A DNA stretch of 64,000 bases, from positions 806,001-870,000 of the forward strand of contig NZ_JAFMOF010000003.1 of the NCBI RefSeq assembly GCF_017349075.1. The letters are read 5' to 3'. Position 1 is the first letter of the stretch. Each line of letters begins with the position of its first letter. The stretch comes from Streptomyces triculaminicus (GTDB lineage Bacteria > Actinomycetota > Actinomycetes > Streptomycetales > Streptomycetaceae). A program made the position numbers and the translations under genes. This document shows positions 56,245-64,000 of the stretch, piece after piece. The notes under the pieces are model-generated. The model was not told the origin of the DNA, did no database searches, and saw only the letters and a list, made by a program, of their open reading frames with translations.

Positions 56245-57030
56245 ATGGGGAAGCACCGTCGTCCGAGCCGAGCCGCGCGCGTCAGCGCCAACGTCGCGGG
56301 CATAGCCACCCTCACTGCCGCCGGCGTGGTCGCCGGCGTCGCCGCCCCGGCCTTCGCCGCCTCCGACGACTCGCGTGGTCCCGAGGACACCGGGCTGACC
56401 CAGGCCGTCGTCATCAGTGACGTCATGGCCGACAACGTGGGCGCCCAGGCCGAGACCCAGCGCAGCGCCGCCGACGAGGCCGCCGCCCGCCTGCAGGCCG
56501 AGGAGACCGCCCAGAAGAAGGCCTCCGACGCCAAGGAGCGCCACGCGGAGGCCGAGCGCAAGATCAAGGAGGAGCGCGAGGCCAAGGAGCGTGCCGCGCG
56601 CGACGAGGAGCGCAAGCGCCTGGGCACCTATGTGAGCCCCATCGACGGCTCCTACGTCTCCACCTCCTACAAGGCCTCCAGCGGCCTGTGGTCCTCCGGC
56701 AGCCACACCGGCATCGACCTCCACGCCGAGACCGGCACCTCGGTCCACGCGGTCGCCGCCGGCACCATCGTCGAGGCCGGCTGGGGCGGCGCGTACGGCA
56801 ACAACGTCGTCATCAAGCACAACGACGGCACCTACACCCAGTACGGCCACCTGTCGTCGATCGACGTCTCCGTCGGCCAGACGGTCACCCCGGGCCAGCA
56901 GATCGGCCTCTCGGGCGCCACGGGCAACGTCACCGGCCCGCACCTGCACTTCGAGGCCCGCACCGCCGCCACCTACGGCTCCGACATCGACCCGATCGCC
57001 TACATGAGCGCGCACGGCGTCAGCCTGTAG
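56245..57030 (+). CDS. Secreted M23 peptidoglycan endopeptidase
   Basis: 261 residues, ATG 56245 with AAGGAAAGG about 15 nt upstream. A signal peptide ends near PAFAASDD. An Ala/Glu/Lys/Arg-rich coiled coil (about residues 65-125) precedes the LytM domain with zinc ligands His154 and Asp158 (HTGIDLH) and His235 (HLHFE). Enzymes of this type cut peptide cross-links during growth and germination. Control by the c-di-AMP riboswitch links it to osmotic and turgor signalling. Confidence 0.93.
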   Translation: MGKHRRPSRAARVSANVAGIATLTAAGVVAGVAAPAFAASDDSRGPEDTGLTQAVVISDVMADNVGAQAETQRSAADEAAARLQAEETAQKKASDAKERHAEAERKIKEEREAKERAARDEERKRLGTYVSPIDGSYVSTSYKASSGLWSSGSHTGIDLHAETGTSVHAVAAGTIVEAGWGGAYGNNVVIKHNDGTYTQYGHLSSIDVSVGQTVTPGQQIGLSGATGNVTGPHLHFEARTAATYGSDIDPIAYMSAHGVSL

Positions 57031-57062
57031 GTCCCGCGGTCTTCACGGCACCGCACTTCACG

Positions 57063-57091
57063 CAAGGCCCCGGCCCCCGGCCGGGGCCTTG
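57063..57091 (+). terminator. Terminator after the M23 gene
   Basis: 13-bp perfect stem (57063-57075 with 57079-57091) with a 3-nt loop, flanked by CAAGG/CCTTG. Confidence 0.85.
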
Positions 57092-57239
57092 TCGTCGTCC
57101 CGCCCACCGGCGTTGGCCAAAAAATATCCATGAATCCCCTGCACCATCGGAAATCGCCGGGGATTGCCATAGAGTCGCTGAACGGGTGTCAATCGGCCGC
57201 GCATCGCGGGAGATTAGGTCGTAAGGCGGAGGTACAGCC

Positions 57240-57257
57240 ATGCGGGGCCGTACGTGA
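57240..57257 (+). CDS. Five-codon leader ORF upstream of the gntR-type gene
   Basis: ATG at 57240 with GGAGG 8 nt upstream reads MRGRT and stops at 57255-57257, overlapping the GTG of the regulator (57254). The regulator has no ribosome site of its own, so its translation may depend on this leader. Confidence 0.4.
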   Translation: MRGRT

Positions 57258-57973
57258 ACGGCGGTGGTGAAGCGGCGCAGGGGAGCCGCCGTATTTCCGC
57301 GCACGCCGTGTGCACGGCGATTCGCGACGACATCGTCTCCGGGGTTTTCCCGCCCGGCAGCCGGCTCATCGAGGAACTCCTCGCCCGCCGCTACGGCGTC
57401 TCCCGGGTACCCGTGCGCGAGGCGCTGCGCACCCTCGCCTCCGAGGGCTTCGTCACCACCCGCCGGCACGCCGGCGCCTGCGTCGCCGAACCCACCGAGC
57501 AGGAGGCGGCGGACCTCCTCGACGTCCGCGCCCTGCTGGAGCCGCTGGGGGCCGCCCGCGCCGCGCAGCGGCGTACCGAGGCCCATCTGAAGGTCCTGCG
57601 CGGCCTCGTCCGCCTGGGCCAGGAGCGGGCCCGCGCGGGCCGCACGGGCGAGCTGCGGCCGCTCGGCGACTGGTTCGACGAGACCATGGCCCAGGCCTCC
57701 GGCAGCCCCAGCCTCGCCACGCTGCTCACCCAGCTGCGGCGCAAGATCGCCTGGGTCTATGTGGCCGAGCCGCCCGCGAGGCCCCTGGAGGCGTGGGAGG
57801 CGTGCGGTGCGCTCGTGGACGCCGTGGCCCGGGGTGACGCCGAGCGGGCCCGGGCGCTCGCCGCGGCCCGCGCGGACCGTGGCGCCGGTGAATTCCGCAC
57901 GCGCCGTGCGCAGGTCGCCCAGCAGGTGCGCCCGCCGAAACAATCCGTAAACACCGCGATCGCCCGTTCTTAA
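57254..57973 (+). CDS. GntR-family (FadR-type) transcriptional regulator
   Basis: 239 residues from the GTG at 57254. An N-terminal wHTH (VCTAIRDDIVSGVFPPGSRLIEE, then RYGVSRVPVREALRTLASEGF) and an FCD-like helical C-terminus. It lies beside ptsH, transcribed convergently, with a hairpin between them. Effector unknown. The Arg-rich helical C-terminus ends in a poorly conserved tail. Confidence 0.85.
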   Translation: MNGGGEAAQGSRRISAHAVCTAIRDDIVSGVFPPGSRLIEELLARRYGVSRVPVREALRTLASEGFVTTRRHAGACVAEPTEQEAADLLDVRALLEPLGAARAAQRRTEAHLKVLRGLVRLGQERARAGRTGELRPLGDWFDETMAQASGSPSLATLLTQLRRKIAWVYVAEPPARPLEAWEACGALVDAVARGDAERARALAAARADRGAGEFRTRRAQVAQQVRPPKQSVNTAIARS

Positions 57974-58050
57974 CAACCCGCCGCTATTCATGGAGAAATA
58001 GCGGCCGGGAATTCGTGGCGGTCTGTGTCCGTAGCGGGGTCGCGCATACG

Positions 58051-58094
58051 ACGACGGGGCCGCGGCGCCCTCGGGGCGGCCGCGGCCCCGTCGT
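58051..58094. terminator. Bidirectional terminator, gntR-type / ptsH
   Basis: 15-bp perfect stem (58051-58065 with 58080-58094) between convergent genes. Confidence 0.85.
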
Positions 58095-58132
58095 GCACCC
58101 GCCGTGCGGCGGCGGGACGGGATCCGGGTGGA

Positions 58133-58414
58133 TCAGACGGTCTCCGGGAGCTCCTCGAGCCCCTCGCCGACCAGCCTGGCCAGACGGTCGAGCGCGGCCT
58201 CGGCGCCCTCCGCCTCCGTGGCGAGCACGATCTCCTCGCCACCCTGGGCGCCCAGGCCCAGCACGGCGAGCATGGAGGCGGCGTTGACGGGGTTGCCGCC
58301 CGCCTTCGCGATCGTCACGGGGACGCCGGCGGCGTTCGCCGCACGGACGAAGATCGACGCGGGGCGGGCGTGCAGGCCATCGGCCCAACCGACGTTTACG
58401 CGGCGCTCAACCAT
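58133..58414 (-). CDS. ptsH: HPr phosphocarrier protein
   Basis: 93 residues, ATG 58414 with GAAGGG upstream. His15 sits in GLHARPA, the EI-phosphorylated histidine, and NAASMLAVLGL holds Ser47 at the regulatory site. Length and sequence match actinobacterial HPr. It passes phosphate from enzyme I to sugar EII components and can take part in carbon control. Confidence 0.95.
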   Translation of the reverse strand: MVERRVNVGWADGLHARPASIFVRAANAAGVPVTIAKAGGNPVNAASMLAVLGLGAQGGEEIVLATEAEGAEAALDRLARLVGEGLEELPETV

Positions 58415-58568
58415 GGTGTTGCCCTTCAAGTCGGGAGAGGTTGTCTAGACCATTGTTGCACGGGGTGCGCGGTGCCCCGGCGCGCGCCCGGGGCAGGGCC
58501 GGGCGGCCCCGTGAGGCGGGGCCGGACGCCGCCTCCTGACCGCCCGCGCCCGGCCTTACCCTGGCCCC

Positions 58569-61337
58569 ATGCACTCGCCGCCCGAGCACGCCTACCCGGC
58601 CCACTGGGAAGCGGATGTCGTCCTCCGTGACGGCGGCACCGCACGGATCCGCCCCATCACGCCCGACGACGCCCAGCGCCTGGTCAGCTTCTACGAACAG
58701 GTCTCGGACGAGTCCAAGTACTACCGCTTCTTCGCGCCCTACCCCCGTCTCTCCGACCGGGACGTGCACCGCTTCACCCACCACGACTACGTCGACCGGG
58801 TGGGCCTGGCGGCGACCGTCGGCGGCGAGTTCATCGCCACCGTCCGCTACGACCGCATCGACGCCCGCGGCATGCCCTCCTCCGCCCCGGCGGACGAGGC
58901 CGAGGTCGCCTTCCTCGTCCAGGACGCCCACCAGGGCCGGGGCGTGGCCTCCGCCCTCCTCGAGCACGTCGCGGCCGTCGCCCGCGAGCGCTCCATCAGG
59001 CGGTTCGCCGCCGAGGTGCTGCCCGCCAACAGCAAGATGATCAAGGTCTTCACGGACGCGGGCTACACCCAGAAGCGCAGCTTCGAGGACGGCGTCGTCC
59101 GCCTCGAGCTCGACCTCGAGCCCACCGACAAGTCGCTCGCCGTCCAGCGCGCCCGCGAGCGGCTCGCCGAGGCCCGCTCCGTCGAGCGCCTGCTCGCCCC
59201 CGGCTCCGTCGCCGTCGTCGGCGCCGGACGCCGCCCCGGCGGCATGGGCCGGACCGTCCTGGACAACCTCCTGGCCGGCGGCTTCACGGGACGCGCGTAC
59301 GCGGTCAACCGGTCCTTCCCCGAGGACCTTTCGGTGCTGGAGCCGGAGGGCGTGCCCGCCCACCGCTCCGTGCTCGGCATCCAGGAGCCCGTGGACCTCG
59401 CCGTCGTCGCCGTGCCCGCCGAGCACGTGCCCTCCGTCGTCGCCGAGTGCGGCGAGCACGGCGTCCAGGGGCTCGTCGTCCTGTCCGCCGGATACGCCGA
59501 GAACGGCCCCGCCGGCCGCCACCGCCAGCGCGAGCTGGTCCGCCAGGCCCGCTCCTACGGCATGCGCGTCATCGGCCCCAACTCCTTCGGCGTGATCAAC
59601 ACCGCCGAGGGCGTCCGGCTCAACGCCTCCCTGTCGCCCGAGCTCCCCGCCGCCGGACGCGTCGGCCTCTTCAGCCAGTCCGGGGCCATCGGCATCGCCC
59701 TGCTCTCCGGCCTCCACCGCCGCGCCGCCGGACTGGTGGGCCTGTCGACCTTCGTCTCCGCCGGCAACCGCGCCGACCTCTCCGGCAACGACGTCCTGCA
59801 GTACTGGCACGACGACCCCGACACCGACGTCGCCCTCATGTACCTGGAGTCGATCGGGAACCCCCGCAAGTTCGCCCGCCTGGCCCGGCGGACCTCCGCC
59901 CGCAAGCCCCTGGTCGTCGTCAAGGGCGCGCGGCACGGCGCCGCCGCCCCCGCCGGCCACGCCGTACGCACCACCCGCATCCCCGACACCACCGTCTCCG
60001 ACCTGCTGCGCCAGGCCGGCGTCATCCGCGTCGACACCGTCACCGAGCTCGCCGACACCGGGCTGCTCCTGGCCTCGCAGCCGCTGCCCGCCGGCCCCCG
60101 CGTGGCCATCCTCGGCAACTCCCAGTCGCTGTCCCTGCTGACCTACGACGCCTGCCTCACGGACGGCCTGCGCCCGCTGCTGCCCCGCGACCTGACCACC
60201 TCCGCCGCCCCGGCCGACTTCCGCGCCGCCCTGGCCGAGGCCCTCGCCGACCGGGCCTGCGACGCCGTCGTCGTCACCGCCATCCCCTGGGTCGGCGGCG
60301 CCTCGGCCGCCGACCTCGCGGCCGCCGTCCGCGAGGCGGTCGCCCAGGCCGCGCCGGACACCCCCAAGCCCGTCGCCGTCGTCCACCTGGAGATCCCCGG
60401 CCTCGCCGAGGCGCTCGCCGCCCCGCCGGACACCGCCGGCGAGCAGGACCCCGCGCCCGCCGTCCGCATCCCCGCCTTCCCCGCCGCCGAGCGGGCCGTA
60501 CGGGCCCTGACCGAGGCCGTGCGCTACGCCCGCTGGCGCCGCCAGGCCGCCGACCCCGGGCGGGTGCCGGAGTACGAGGACATCGACGAGGGCGGCGCCG
60601 CCGCCGACATCGACGTGCTGTTGCGGGCCCACAACGCCACCGGCCCGCGCGCCGTGACGCTCTCCGCCCCCGACACCCAGCGCCTGCTCGCCCGGTACGG
60701 GATCGCGGTGCTGCCCGCCCTGCCCGCGCCCGACCCCGACAGCGCCGTCCGCGCCGCCCACCGGCTCGGCTTCCCCGTCGCCCTCAAGCCCACCGCACCC
60801 CACCTGCGGCACCGCGCCGACCTCGGCGGCGTCCGCCTCGACCTCGGCGGCGAGGCGGAACTGCGCCGGGCGTACGCGGAATTGACCGAGCTGCTCGGCG
60901 GCCCCGAGGAGCTGCGCCTGGTCGTGCAGTCCATGGCCCCGCGCGGCGTCGACACGGTCGTGCGGGCCGCCATCGACCCCGCGGCCGGCGCCGTGCTGTC
61001 CTTCGGGCTGGCCGGCGCCCCCTCCCTGCTGCTCGGGGACACCGCCCACCGCCTCGTTCCGGCCACCGACCGCGACGCCGCCGAGCTGATCCGCTCGGTG
61101 CGCACGGCGCCCCTGCTCTTCGGCTGGCGCGGCTCCACGCCCGTCGACACCCCGGCCCTGGAGGAGTTGCTGCTGCGCGTGTCCCGGCTGGTCGACGATC
61201 ACCCCGAGGTCGTGGGCGCCGACCTGGAGCCCGTGATCGTCGCCCCGCACGGCGTTCATGTGCTCGGCGCGTCCCTGCGCCTCGCGCCGCCGCCCGCCCG
61301 CACCGACGTGGGCCCGCGCAGCCTGCCGTCGATCTGA
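58569..61337 (+). CDS. patA: GNAT - acyl-CoA-synthetase-like protein acetyltransferase (Pat)
   Basis: 922 residues, ATG 58569, with TACCCT ending 6 nt before it (leaderless). An N-terminal GNAT domain (residues about 10-180; acetyl-CoA loop QDAHQGRGVASALLEH) is followed by an NDP-forming acyl-CoA synthetase-like region: CoA-binding Rossmann part (SVAVVGAGRRPGGMG), ligase part (LFSQSGAIGIALL), and ATP-grasp part (ALKPTAPHLRHRADLGGVRL). The phosphohistidine loop SHTGA is degraded to GHAVRT, so the synthetase half is probably regulatory. GNAT-first order is that of Streptomyces Pat enzymes, which acetylate and switch off AMP-forming acyl-CoA synthetases. Confidence 0.88.
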   Translation: MHSPPEHAYPAHWEADVVLRDGGTARIRPITPDDAQRLVSFYEQVSDESKYYRFFAPYPRLSDRDVHRFTHHDYVDRVGLAATVGGEFIATVRYDRIDARGMPSSAPADEAEVAFLVQDAHQGRGVASALLEHVAAVARERSIRRFAAEVLPANSKMIKVFTDAGYTQKRSFEDGVVRLELDLEPTDKSLAVQRARERLAEARSVERLLAPGSVAVVGAGRRPGGMGRTVLDNLLAGGFTGRAYAVNRSFPEDLSVLEPEGVPAHRSVLGIQEPVDLAVVAVPAEHVPSVVAECGEHGVQGLVVLSAGYAENGPAGRHRQRELVRQARSYGMRVIGPNSFGVINTAEGVRLNASLSPELPAAGRVGLFSQSGAIGIALLSGLHRRAAGLVGLSTFVSAGNRADLSGNDVLQYWHDDPDTDVALMYLESIGNPRKFARLARRTSARKPLVVVKGARHGAAAPAGHAVRTTRIPDTTVSDLLRQAGVIRVDTVTELADTGLLLASQPLPAGPRVAILGNSQSLSLLTYDACLTDGLRPLLPRDLTTSAAPADFRAALAEALADRACDAVVVTAIPWVGGASAADLAAAVREAVAQAAPDTPKPVAVVHLEIPGLAEALAAPPDTAGEQDPAPAVRIPAFPAAERAVRALTEAVRYARWRRQAADPGRVPEYEDIDEGGAAADIDVLLRAHNATGPRAVTLSAPDTQRLLARYGIAVLPALPAPDPDSAVRAAHRLGFPVALKPTAPHLRHRADLGGVRLDLGGEAELRRAYAELTELLGGPEELRLVVQSMAPRGVDTVVRAAIDPAAGAVLSFGLAGAPSLLLGDTAHRLVPATDRDAAELIRSVRTAPLLFGWRGSTPVDTPALEELLLRVSRLVDDHPEVVGADLEPVIVAPHGVHVLGASLRLAPPPARTDVGPRSLPSI

Positions 61338-61412
61338 CCCCGGCCGGATCCGTCCCTCCCGCCGGAACAGGCCCCGGCAGGAGGGCCCCATACGCCCCGT
61401 AGAATGGGGCGT

Positions 61413-62000
61413 ATGGCGAAGACCGGTACGACGACCCAGGGGCTGCGCGCAGCTATCGAGCGCAGCGGCTATTACCCGGCTCTCGTGGCCGAGGCGGTGG
61501 AGGCCGCCGTGGGCGGGGAGCCGGTCGTGTCGTACCTGGTCCACCAGGAGACGACCTTCGATTCCAACGAGGTCCGCCGTCATGTCACGGTCCTCGTCCT
61601 GACCGGCACCCGATTCATCGTCAGCCACACCGACGAGCAGGCCGCCGACAACACCTCCCCGTCGCCCTACGCCACCACCTCCACGGAGTCGGTCAAGCTC
61701 GACCGCATCTCCTCGGTCGTGCTCAGCCGCGTCGTGGCGAACCCCGAGTCCTACACCCCGGGCACCCTGCCCCGCGAGGTCGTGCTGACCATCGGCTGGG
61801 GCGCGGTGTCCCGCATCGACCTGGAGCCCGCCGCCTGCGGCGACCCCAACTGCGACGCCGACCACGGCTACACCGGCTCCTCCACCGCCGACGACCTGAG
61901 CCTGCGCGTCAGCGAGGCGGGCGACGGGCCGGACACGGTCCGCCAGGCCCTGGCGTTCGCCCAGTCGCTCTCCGAGGCCACCGCGGCGACCGCCCGCTGA
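61413..62000 (+). CDS. DUF5998 family protein
   Basis: 195 residues, ATG 61413. TAGAAT (61400-61405) ends 7 nt upstream, so the upstream in-frame ATG at 61404, which is inside the -10, is not used. A compact conserved actinobacterial protein with SYLVHQETTFDSNEVRRHVTV, SSVVLSRVV and a terminal Cys pair ACGDPNCDADHGYTG. Function unknown. The stop overlaps the next ATG by one base (TGATG), so the next gene is coupled. Confidence 0.85.
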   Translation: MAKTGTTTQGLRAAIERSGYYPALVAEAVEAAVGGEPVVSYLVHQETTFDSNEVRRHVTVLVLTGTRFIVSHTDEQAADNTSPSPYATTSTESVKLDRISSVVLSRVVANPESYTPGTLPREVVLTIGWGAVSRIDLEPAACGDPNCDADHGYTGSSTADDLSLRVSEAGDGPDTVRQALAFAQSLSEATAATAR

Positions 62001-63208
62001 TGTCCTCTCCCGCCTTCGCCGGCTCCGCCTGGCCCGAGCCGGCCCCGCTCGACCCGCGTGACGCCCCGCTGCCCCGCTACGGCACCGGCTCCCTCGCCGA
62101 CCTGCTGCCCACCATCGCGGCGGGCCTGGGCGTGCCGGGCATGTCGAGCGGCATGGAGCTGGCGCCCGCCGACCGGGTGTGCGTCTTCCTGATCGACGGC
62201 CTGGGCTGGGAGCTGCTGCGCGACCACCCCGACGAGGCGCCGTTCCTGCACTCGCTGCTGCCGACGTCCATGAACGGCACCGGCGAGCCCATGACCGCGG
62301 GCTTCCCCTCCACCACGGCGACCTCGCTCGCCTCGGTGGGCACGGGCCTGCCGCCCGGCGCCCACGGCCTGCCCGGCTACACCGTCGCCGACCCGGCCAC
62401 CGGCCGGCTGATGAACCAGCTGCGCTGGCGCCCCTGGACCGACCCGCACGTCTGGCAGCCCTACCCCACGGTCTTCCAGCGCGCCGACGCCGCCGGCATC
62501 GCCACCTGCCAGGTCTCGGCCCCCGACTTCGAGCACACCCCGCTGACCAAGGTCGCGCTCAGCGGCGGCACCTTCCACGGCCGCCTCTCCGGCGAGGAGC
62601 GGATGGACTTCGCCGCCGACCGGCTCGGCGCCGCCGACCGCTCGCTCGTCTACACCTACTACAGCGAGGTGGACGGCAAGGGGCACCGCTTCGGCGTCGA
62701 CTCCGAGGAGTGGCGCGGTCAGCTGATGTACGTGGACCTGCTCGCCCGGCGCCTGGCCGAGCGGCTGCCCCCGCGCTCCGCCCTGTACGTCACCGCCGAC
62801 CACGGCATGATCGACATCCCGTTCGACCCGGAGTCGCGCATCGACTTCGACGAGGACTGGGAGCTGCGCGCGGGCGTGGCGCTGCTGGGCGGCGAGGCCC
62901 GCGCCCGGCACGTCTACGCGGTTCCGGGTGCCGCGGACGACGTCCTGGCGGTCTGGCGCGAGGTGCTCGGCGAGCAGATGTGGGTCGCCGGCCGCGACGA
63001 GGCGATCGAGGCGGGCTGGTTCGGCCCGCCCGGCGAGGGCGTCGACGACCGGGTGTACGCACGGATCGGCGACGTGGTCGCCGCCGCCCGCGACGACATC
63101 GCGATCGTCGCCACGGAGACCGAGCCCAACGAGTCGAAGATGGTCGGGCTGCACGGCTCGATGACGCCCGTCGAGCAGCTCGTGCCGCTCCTCGAAGTGC
63201 GCACCTGA
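62000..63208 (+). CDS. Type I phosphodiesterase / nucleotide pyrophosphatase family protein
   Basis: 402 residues, ATG 62000. Alkaline-phosphatase superfamily metal ligands are visible: LIDGLGWELL, TAGFPSTTATSLASVGTGLPPGAHGL (Thr nucleophile region), YYSEVDGKGHRFGVDS, and TADHGMIDIP. No signal peptide is seen, so it is probably cytoplasmic. The family hydrolyses nucleotide and lipid phosphodiesters; substrate unknown. Cotranslated with the DUF5998 gene. Confidence 0.9.
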   Translation: MSSPAFAGSAWPEPAPLDPRDAPLPRYGTGSLADLLPTIAAGLGVPGMSSGMELAPADRVCVFLIDGLGWELLRDHPDEAPFLHSLLPTSMNGTGEPMTAGFPSTTATSLASVGTGLPPGAHGLPGYTVADPATGRLMNQLRWRPWTDPHVWQPYPTVFQRADAAGIATCQVSAPDFEHTPLTKVALSGGTFHGRLSGEERMDFAADRLGAADRSLVYTYYSEVDGKGHRFGVDSEEWRGQLMYVDLLARRLAERLPPRSALYVTADHGMIDIPFDPESRIDFDEDWELRAGVALLGGEARARHVYAVPGAADDVLAVWREVLGEQMWVAGRDEAIEAGWFGPPGEGVDDRVYARIGDVVAAARDDIAIVATETEPNESKMVGLHGSMTPVEQLVPLLEVRT

Positions 63209-63320
63209 CCGACGTGAGCTCGTGACCGAAGCGCGCCCCTGACCCGGGCGCTCCCCCCGACGCGCGTTCCCGCCCCCACGACGAACGCCCCGACGACTAA
63301 CGAAAGGCATTGGCCTTCCC

Positions 63321-63980
63321 ATGCCCGAGCTGGTGTTCTTCTCCGGAACGATGGACTGCGGAAAGAGCACCCTCGCTCTGCAGATCGAGCACAACCGCTC
63401 CGCCCGCGGCCTGCAAGGCCGGATCTTCACCCGCAACGACCGCGCGGGCGAGGGCAAGCTGTCCTCCCGGCTCGGTCTGGTGACCGATTCGGTGGAGGCG
63501 GGCGAGGGCTTCGACTTCTACGCCCACCTCGTCGGCCACCTCTCGGCGGGCGGCCGGGCCGACTACGTCATCGCCGACGAGGCGCAGTTCCTCGAGCCCG
63601 AGCAGGTCGACCAGCTGGCCCGGGTCGTCGACGACCTCGAGCTCGACGTCTTCGCCTTCGGCATCACCACCGACTTCCGCACCCGGCTCTTCCCCGGCTC
63701 CCGGCGGCTGATCGAGCTGGCCGACCGGGTGGAGGTGCTGCAGGTCGAGGCGCTGTGCTGGTGCGGGGCCCGGGCCACGCACAACGCCCGTACGATCGGC
63801 GGACAGATGGTCGTCGAGGGTGCCCAGGTCGTCGTCGGCGACGTCAACCAGCCGGAGACCGTGGTGGGTTACGAGGTGCTGTGCCGGCGCCATCACCGCC
63901 GCCGGCTGACGGCGGCCGCCGCGCGCGCCGCCGCCCTGTCGCCCGATGTGCTGCCGGTGGACCCGGACGGGTCCCGCTAG
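63321..63980 (+). CDS. tdk: Thymidine kinase
   Basis: 219 residues, ATG 63321. P-loop GTMDCGKST (9-17), catalytic Glu87 in ADEAQFLEP, lasso domain with zinc cysteines in CWCGARATHNAR and CRRHHRR. It is the tetrameric type II (TK1-like) thymidine kinase of nucleotide salvage. The preceding 112 nt contain no gene. Confidence 0.95.
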   Translation: MPELVFFSGTMDCGKSTLALQIEHNRSARGLQGRIFTRNDRAGEGKLSSRLGLVTDSVEAGEGFDFYAHLVGHLSAGGRADYVIADEAQFLEPEQVDQLARVVDDLELDVFAFGITTDFRTRLFPGSRRLIELADRVEVLQVEALCWCGARATHNARTIGGQMVVEGAQVVVGDVNQPETVVGYEVLCRRHHRRRLTAAAARAAALSPDVLPVDPDGSR

Positions 63981-64000
63981 CGCCGGACGAGGGGCCGCGC

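Noticed and set aside
58407..61865. Long open frame opposite the Pat gene (1152 codons).
   Set aside because: Low-complexity antisense shadow of a GC-rich gene; no ribosome site or family motif.

Overview
This window is a piece of a Streptomyces chromosome. The base composition is very G+C rich with strong third-position GC. Gene content and order are those of the core Streptomyces chromosome: an rshA-like gene, hflX, dinG, lexA, nrdR-nrdJ, rnhB, recQ, whiH, hrdB, parE, parC, a c-di-AMP riboswitch in front of an M23 peptidase, ptsH and tdk. From memory this is the order of the S. coelicolor SCO5794 to mid-SCO58xx interval; no search was run. I see no insertion sequence, prophage, CRISPR array or tRNA.

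Layout. 1-6.6 kb: the 3' part of an RSH (p)ppGpp gene broken by three apparent one-base losses, a secreted M1-type metallopeptidase, hflX, and a convergent exported serine protease. 6.9-11.3 kb: a compact siderophore-type operon (class III aminotransferase, IucA/IucC synthetase, GNAT). 11.4-18.5 kb: genome maintenance and dNTP supply (dinG, lexA, nrdR, B12-dependent nrdJ). 18.6-31.3 kb: a MerR regulator with a divergent amidohydrolase, small metabolic genes, rnhB, a RecQ-phosphoribosyltransferase-like fusion, a DUF4192 gene, a glycogen-debranching-like gene and a Nudix/NrtR-type regulator. 31.5-40.3 kb: an ABC protein, whiH, hrdB, a secreted trypsin, a small DUF7455 protein and parE. 40.5-50.3 kb: a DUF485/SSS symporter pair, a CitB/CitA-type two-component system divergent from a NitT/TauT-type ABC transporter, and an iron-box-controlled Suc_Fer protein divergent from a COG0523 GTPase. 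50.4-64 kb: parC, two M16 peptidase subunits, the riboswitch-M23 gene, a GntR regulator, ptsH, a Pat-type protein acetyltransferase, a DUF5998 gene, a nucleotide pyrophosphatase-like gene and tdk.

Regulatory content is the most informative layer. Four RecA-NDp/PafBC-type promoters (TTGTCRGTG-N8-TAnnnT) lie before dinG, recQ, parC and the first M16 gene. LexA-box-like sites lie before lexA and parE. A tandem NrdR-box pair precedes nrdRJ. DnaA-box-like sequences cluster between recQ and the DUF4192 gene. About ten genes have a -10-like hexamer only 6-10 nt before the start codon, which suggests leaderless mRNAs. Together these suggest that several replication and topology genes here answer to DNA damage.

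Caution: five single-base frame breaks (three in the RSH gene, one each near 23.2 kb and 28.61 kb) all have the sign of a missing base in GC runs. Base-calling loss is a real alternative to pseudogenes.
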